A DNA stretch of 64,000 nucleotides from Amphibalanus amphitrite (taxonomy: Eukaryota; Arthropoda; Thecostraca; Balanomorpha; Balanidae). Under the pieces are notes generated by a model, which saw only the letters and a list, made by a program, of their open reading frames with translations, had not been told where the DNA came from and searched no databases. The stretch lies in the NCBI RefSeq assembly GCF_019059575.1, contig NW_024882932.1:98370-162369 (forward strand), given 5' to 3'. Positions 58,618-64,000 of the stretch are shown in pieces; position 1 is the stretch's first letter; every line of letters begins with the position of its first letter. Position numbers and translations under genes: made by a program.

Positions 58618-59982
58618 TTGACCCGAGTGACCCCGGCCCGCGTCCACCTCCCTGCCCCACGGAACCGGCCGACTGGCCCGCCGACCGGTTTAGCCGGTCG
58701 GCGGGCTAAACCGGTCTGCCTAAACCGGCGGGCTAAACTCACCTTCCTGGCCGAGTCCCGCGGACTGGTCCCACCGGAGCAGGTCGGCTTCAGGGCTGGC
58801 CGATCGGTCGAGGACAGCATCGGCAGACTCGTCCAGCAAGTGCAAGACGGATGGAATCGGCCCAAGTCCAGACGTGCAGACCCACCAGAAGGCACCACCG
58901 CCCAGAAGTACGTGCTGGTCGCGTATGACTTCGCGCGCGCCTATGACGTGGTGGACCATCGCCTCCTACGTCTGAGACTGCTAGAGCTGGGACTCCCGCG
59001 CTGCATGGTGCAGTGGACGTGGCAGTGGCTCCGAGACCGACGGGTCGCCGTCGAGGTGAACGGAGTGAAGAGTGGCGAACGGGTGTTTCGGGCGGGCCTA
59101 CCGCAAGGTAGCGTCCTGTCCCCGCTCTTGTTTCTGTTGTGGGCGGCACCCCTCGCACACTCCCTCAAGGCGATCCAAGGATGCACACCCTATATGTACG
59201 CCGACGACACTGCAACCCTGTGCGCGGGTGCGAGCATCGAGACGGCCAGACACCGAGCCCAGCAAGCCGCTGACACGCTGACAAGATGGGCCAGGACATC
59301 GAAGATGGTCGTCTCGGGAGAGAAAACCCAGGTCCTGGTGCTCTCGCAGTGGCCGAAGGACGCAGTGGACCTGTCCATCAGGGTGGCTGGAGCGAGAGTT
59401 GAGGCCCGCGAGACTCTCAACCTGCTCGGAGTAACGCTGGATCGCCTCCTCCACTTCGGCCCGCACTGCAAGAGGATGCGACAGAGAACCCGACCGAGAC
59501 TGCAACACCTCAGGAGACTGACGGGCAGGGACTGGGGGCTGGAAGAGCGGCAACTCCGCATCGTGGCCAACGGCTACGTCAGAGGCGCGCTGGAGCACGC
59601 CGCCGCAGCGTGGCTACCGGCCGCGTCCCCCTCCCACGTAGAGGTACTGGAGAGGGAGATGAGGGAGGCCGCCCGCGTCATAACGGGCTGCACGCGCTCA
59701 ACCCCCACCGAAGCCCTGATGGCGGAGGCAGGACTGGCTCCGGTGACGGCCCGGAAAACCACCCTGGCGGCGCGATTCCTCGCGAAGGCAAGAGCCCTCC
59801 CAGAAGAGGACCCACTACGCCGAGTAGCGGACGCGACCGTCAACCCACGGTTGAAGGCGGTGACGGGCTGGCGCACGGTGGGTCTGGAGGCCTGGCACAT
59901 GGCAGGTGTCGTGGCCCCGATCGAGCCGGTGCTGCCGCCCAGCGTCGCCCCGTGGGAGGAGGCCCCCCCCGGTGGTCTTTGA
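58618..59982 (+). CDS. Non-LTR retrotransposon reverse transcriptase (R1/I-superclade type), 5'-truncated
   Basis: LINE polymerase homology begins about residue 41 (LTFLAESRGLVPPEQVGFRA); upstream is a TAAACCGG-rich stretch, so the given ATG is probably not the natural start. Motifs in order: QVGFRAGRS (55-63), DFARAYDVVD (104-113), GLPQGSVLSPLLF (160-172) and the active-site YADD (194-197), then a thumb region. The endonuclease and ORF1 are missing. The frame ends APPGGL then a stop just after a run of eight C at 59963-59970, where the sense frame shifts into the RNase H segment. One C fewer would join the two. Confidence 0.9.
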   Translation: MTRVTPARVHLPAPRNRPTGPPTGLAGRRAKPVCLNRRAKLTFLAESRGLVPPEQVGFRAGRSVEDSIGRLVQQVQDGWNRPKSRRADPPEGTTAQKYVLVAYDFARAYDVVDHRLLRLRLLELGLPRCMVQWTWQWLRDRRVAVEVNGVKSGERVFRAGLPQGSVLSPLLFLLWAAPLAHSLKAIQGCTPYMYADDTATLCAGASIETARHRAQQAADTLTRWARTSKMVVSGEKTQVLVLSQWPKDAVDLSIRVAGARVEARETLNLLGVTLDRLLHFGPHCKRMRQRTRPRLQHLRRLTGRDWGLEERQLRIVANGYVRGALEHAAAAWLPAASPSHVEVLEREMREAARVITGCTRSTPTEALMAEAGLAPVTARKTTLAARFLAKARALPEEDPLRRVADATVNPRLKAVTGWRTVGLEAWHMAGVVAPIEPVLPPSVAPWEEAPPGGL

Positions 59983-60967
59983 CCTGGGGATAGGAGCCAC
60001 ACCCCCCTCCGGAGCGTCCGCGGAGACCCGCCGACAGGCGGCTGCCCTGCACCTGGCGTCCCTCCCCCAGTGCGCGACCTGGGCCTGGACGGACGGATCC
60101 GCCACGGGAGGAGTGCTGGACGGTGGAGCGGGCGGCTATATCGAGTGGCCCGACGGGGAGAGCCACGAGCTCCGCGCACCAGCGGGCAAGCTCTGCTCGA
60201 GTTACCGAGCGGAGATGGTGGCACTCCGCGAGACACTAAACTACATCGGCAACCACACTGATCATGAGGAGGACCCCATCATACTGTGTACCGACTCGCA
60301 AGCAGCTCTATCTGCCCTACGGAGTGGCCCGGCCGAGCAAAGGACGCAGCTGAACCGAGCTGTCTGGGACGCTCTGGCCCTGGTGTCCGACAATGGAGAG
60401 CGGCAGGTGCTCCTACAATGGGTCCCGTCCCACTGCGGGCTGCCTGGGAATGAGATGGCCGACAGCCTGGCCAAGGAGGCGGCATCTCTCCCCCAAGAGC
60501 AGGTACCGGTGGACACGCGCACAGTGCATAGAGCAGCGGCGCGAGCGGCGGACGCTCGCACACGAGAGCAGCGACCCCCAGGCTGGTTCCGAACCCTGAT
60601 GGGGACAACGCGCCCACCCACAGTGTCTGGCCTGGACCGTCTGACGGCTATCGACGTCCACCAGCTGAGAGCCGGACACTGGTCAGGGTCGCAACAATAC
60701 CTGCATCGCATCGGCAAGAGCCCCACACGGCAGTGCGACGCCTGCAATGAACGAGCATGCGGCGGAGCCCTCTGCCCACTCTGTAAGGAGGAAGCCGACA
60801 CCCCAGATCACATTCTGTTGCGGTGCCCAGCGCAGATGGGGCTTCGGTTCCGCCTGACGGGAAGCATACACGCCCCAACCAGAGAGACTGCAAGGAGCAC
60901 AAGTTACATCGCGGCCATGGCGGCCGCGCGCAGAGGGATGCTAAGCCGCGAGGCTTCGCGTCGCTAG
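59906..60967 (+). CDS. LINE RNase H domain and zinc-knuckle tail
   Basis: The true continuation of the preceding polymerase from about 59972 (VVFDLGIG). The RNase H signature residues are present: D63 (TDGSA), E103 (YRAEM), D130 (CTDSQAAL), H176 and D186 in WVPSHCGLPGNEMAD. The tail (residues 277-307) has CDAC...CPLC...H...C, a metal-binding pattern found in such LINEs. RNase H would remove template RNA during second-strand synthesis. Stop at 60965-60967; a short 3' tail with (AAC)n follows at 60980-60995. Apart from the C-run shift it is open and looks recent. Confidence 0.9.
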   Translation: MSWPRSSRCCRPASPRGRRPPPVVFDLGIGATPPSGASAETRRQAAALHLASLPQCATWAWTDGSATGGVLDGGAGGYIEWPDGESHELRAPAGKLCSSYRAEMVALRETLNYIGNHTDHEEDPIILCTDSQAALSALRSGPAEQRTQLNRAVWDALALVSDNGERQVLLQWVPSHCGLPGNEMADSLAKEAASLPQEQVPVDTRTVHRAAARAADARTREQRPPGWFRTLMGTTRPPTVSGLDRLTAIDVHQLRAGHWSGSQQYLHRIGKSPTRQCDACNERACGGALCPLCKEEADTPDHILLRCPAQMGLRFRLTGSIHAPTRETARSTSYIAAMAAARRGMLSREASRR

Positions 60968-60995
60968 ACGCCGAGAGGACGAACAACAACAACAA

Positions 60996-61579
60996 CCGGT
61001 TTAGCCTCTGCGCTGGTCACCGACTCATGTCTGTTTACGCACCCAACTCGCACTACCATTCCGTAGTAAGCGGCTGTCAGCTGAGCTCATTGAAGGCATG
61101 GCAGGGACGGTTCTAGGAGGGGGCAAAAAAAACTTAGTCTTAGGACGGAAAATACAGACTTCTGTGTATTGTAGCGACACGGAGAGGTGGGTCCTAACAA
61201 GGGGTTCAAACAAAGTCGTGTGGTATTGCGCGTCCCTCCGTCAGGACTTCCGCGCACTCGGTAGCAGAGCCTTTGAGATATTGGCCGGTTTCGCTGAAGC
61301 AACTAGAACCTACCACGCAATGAGCAGAGGGCTGTACGTGCCTGTAATTGTTCGTGCATTTTAGGAGTATTCGTGTGGCTACACGACCTACAACTTCAGA
61401 AATAAAATTATGCTTTCAATGATATGCAGAATGCGGGGGTTTTGCGAAATACTATTATACTACAACAGAAATTGTTCTGTGACGGTCCCTTACCGATCAC
61501 GATCGCCTACTTTGTCGATACCGCTATCGTGGCCCTAGAAGTAGTCGAGGTGGTCCCTGAGACAGCCAAAAGGGAGCCA
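60996..61579. other. No gene seen
   Basis: An 88-codon frame at 61098-61364 has no recognisable relative. No repeats identified except A-runs. Confidence 0.35.
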
Positions 61580-63587
61580 TTAACCCTATTCCTGGCGGGC
61601 TCCGCCGGGACAAGAAACTGGCGGGGGGGGGGGCGATTCGGCCCCCCCCCCTTCAGATCTCAAAAACTACACATCGCAGCGACAAACGGCGAACGGCGTT
61701 TGATAGGTCGTTTAAAGATCTACAACTTTTACATAAAACATTTTCAGGTAAGGTCAATATTGAGGTCACCAGAGGTCATCAACGATAAAATGTTTTAGAA
61801 TTAGTTACCTATATAACTTTTAACCCTATTCCTGGCGGGGGGGGGCCTCAGGAGCCCCCCCTGAGGTTTTTTGGTTATATCTCCCAAACGCGTTGAGCTA
61901 GGAAGCTCAAATTTTCTGACTTTTCCTAAAAGGCTTCTACGCAACATGTCTGAAAATTTTGAGTTGATCTGACCTCAGGTCAGGTCACCAGAGGCGGTTT
62001 GGTGACGCTACCTCAGAAAAGTTTGCAATCACGCCAGAGCTAGAGTTTTTGACCGATCAATTTCTTCTCTTCAGGGTTTAGTTAGGGTACCAGTATGTGC
62101 AATTTGTATATCTCGGAATTTTGATATCGGTGACCTAAGGTCAGGTCAATTTCGCGACCTCCCCATTATAAGTCAATGGGGGAAAAATCAACTCCCTGTT
62201 TTTACCACTAAAACGGGTCGGAATGGCCCTATATACCATACATGACTTCATATACGATCAACCTTCACTACCTTGAGGTCTGTTTTGCTGTTGGGCAGCT
62301 GTGAGGTCATGTGACGTCATCAAAGGTCACCAAAGGTTTTTGGCCAATAACTCCGTACAGGAACAAGATACAGACGCGTGGATGGTCTCATTGTGTTCAG
62401 CTCGTCAAGACGCATCGAATGATATACATGATGACCTCGAGGTCACGTGACCTGAGGTCAACCTTTGACCTTGACCTTTCGAGGTCAACATATATATCAT
62501 TCGATGCGGATTGACGAGAGGATCACGATGATGCCCTTAGTTTGTTCCTATCTTGACTAATTCGAAAGTTATTCGAGAAAAACTCTCTCCATATCTAGTG
62601 CCGCCATTTTGACTTTTTCGACCCCTGTGACGTCATCTTTGACCTGACCTGAAAATGACCTTTGTAAAAATTGTAGATCTTGGCCGTGCGTATCCGATGC
62701 CGTTTACCGCTTGTCGCTATCTTGCTTCGTTCTCGAGATCTCAGGGGGGGGGGGCCGAATCGGCCCCCCCCCCGCCAGTTTCTTGTCCCGGCGGAGCCCG
62801 CCAGGAATAGGGTTAAACTAAGAAACAAAGAGACATAAAACCAATACATTTTTTGTTGTTCTCGCCGAGGCGATGCGAAATAAGTATGTGATGACCTTCA
62901 CAGGTCAATTTAAAATTTGACCTGAGGTCAAGGTCAGGTCATTCATCAATGAGGTTGTGGGGTATGGTCATGCTGCATACCAAACGACGCGCCTTGACCA
63001 GGCGAGCAGTTTGGTACCACTTACAAGTCTTTAGCACCATCATGTCGTGATTTATTGACAGAAAAACAATTTATGACGTCACATGACCTCAGATGACGTT
63101 TGCCGGTGCCCCTGTCAATTAGCGGCACCAGGATCATCACCGATGAGATAATCTTCCGTAATACTGAAAGAACTGGGTGTTTTTGACTCGTTTACACGAA
63201 GCAGGAGGCGTTTCAATATTTTCCCATAGGCTTGCAATGTAAAGGTCACGAGTCTGGCCTGACCTCAGGTCACAGATATGAAAATTCTGAGACATAAAAA
63301 TTGCACATACTGGTACCCTAACTAAAGCCTGAAGAGAAGAAATTGATCGGTCAAAAACTCTAGCTCTGGCGTGATTGCAAACTTTTCTGAGGTAGGGTCA
63401 CCAAACCGCCTCTGGTGACCTGACCTGAGGTCAGATCAACTCAAAATTTTCAGAACTGTTGCGTAAAAGCCTTTAAGAAAAAGTCAGAAAATTTGAGCTT
63501 CCTAGCTCAAAGCGTTTGGGAGATATAACCAAAAAACCTCAGGGGGGGGGGCTCCTGAGGCCCCCCCCCCGCCAGGAATAGTGTTAA
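61580..63587 (+). mobile_element. TTAA element, family H, outer copy
   Basis: Left end TTAACCCTATTCCTGGCGGG followed by CTCCGCCGGGACAAG at 61580; right end GCCAGGAATAGTGTTAA at 63587 beside a GGGGCTCCTGAGGCCCC hairpin. The two ends carry different hairpins. The inner copy sits at 61820. Confidence 0.75.
61820..62816 (-). mobile_element. TTAA element, family H, inner inverted copy
   Basis: Left end TTAACCCTATTCCTGGCGGG with GGGGCCTCAGGAGCCCC at 61820; right end CGCCAGGAATAGGGTTAA at 62816 preceded by CTTGTCCCGGCGGAGCC. Its end types are in the reverse order of the outer copy, so it is inserted inverted. Confidence 0.78.
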
Positions 63588-64000
63588 ACAGTCTACAATC
63601 TTTACACAAAAACTTGACTCTTCCGAAATGAAGTGGGTGATTGGTGAAAAATCAGTACCTATATTTTAGGAAAGTGGGGGTCCCTCTAAGGAGCCCCTAA
63701 AACAGTTTGACAAACTAGGGGATAGGAATCTAAATACTGAACCAATCAAGAAATTGAATCTCTCATCAGCCTTACGTATAAGAAGAGCATACATTTACCG
63801 TTTTGGTGGCATCACCTTGCATTTAAAAAGAGCGAGAACATACACTGCATAAATGTGGTTGCCAAACGTGAGCGGGAATATAAATACCTACGCCTTATTT
63901 TATAAGCCTGAACTTGGATCCAGGGGGAGAGAGTACCTAAGTCATATCACTCCAGTCTAGACCCGCTTTTCACCACCACTCCACGTCCACTCTCCCCCCC
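63588..64000. other. No gene seen
   Basis: AT-rich to 63900 without recognisable coding sequence; ends in a C-run at the window edge. Confidence 0.4.

Noticed and set aside
59574-60236. 220-codon minus-strand frame
   Set aside because: Antisense to the LINE RT/RNase H coding sequence, open because of high GC content.

Overview
The window looks like repeat-dominated nuclear DNA of an animal, most likely an invertebrate; I cannot name the phylum. The evidence is a spliced terminal exon of a USP2/USP21-type ubiquitin protease, a lone 5S rRNA-type sequence, jockey-type and RNase H-bearing non-LTR retrotransposons, a Penelope-like GIY-YIG ORF, Tc1/mariner and mariner transposase relics, and many non-autonomous DNA transposons. 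Nothing bacterial (operons, Shine-Dalgarno sites) is visible. Nearly every long open frame is a by-product of satellite or microsatellite sequence.

The dominant component is a set of related elements that start TTAACCC and end GGGTTAA (here families A, B, C, D, F, G, H and T). Each has a G-run/C-run hairpin next to one or both ends and an interior crowded with AGGTCA/TGACCT and TGACGTCA motifs. TTAA target duplications and CCC ends point to a piggyBac-like non-autonomous group. A second TTAA group (M) has AGGGAC ends. Family E is a long fold-back element flanked by GTAC, with two tRNA-like sequences in inverted orientation. At least ten elements with 8-bp (or near) target duplications are hAT-like, and several are filled with their own tandem array.

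Layout: 1-11149, a D element split by a 9.7-kb hAT composite that holds A, B, Tc1-like, jockey and satellite DNA. 11150-15638, a 5S-type sequence and satellites. 15639-20460, a D copy carrying M1, B2 and a satellite-filled hAT. 21432-23933, a D copy split by fold-back E1. 24847-25768, a T element. 27921-30274, the USP-like exon with a stack of three hATs in its 3' end. 31304-32806, a Tc1/mariner relic and an inverted pair of Penelope-type terminal sequences. 33335-42716, a 1-kb palindrome, a 7-kb inverted-repeat structure bounded by TA tracts, a LINE copy split by M2 (itself holding a hAT and a T element), and a Penelope ORF. 44464-49099, a hAT holding a T element, then fold-back E2 holding G. 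49815-57368, D>B>C and B>C nests. 57369-63587, a TIR element, an RNase H LINE and an H-in-H nest.

Most nesting relationships rest on duplicated target sites plus an intact copy elsewhere in the window that shows the empty site, so the relative insertion order can be read directly. The only convincing host-gene fragment is the USP-like exon. A short possible first exon lies at 4782-4868.
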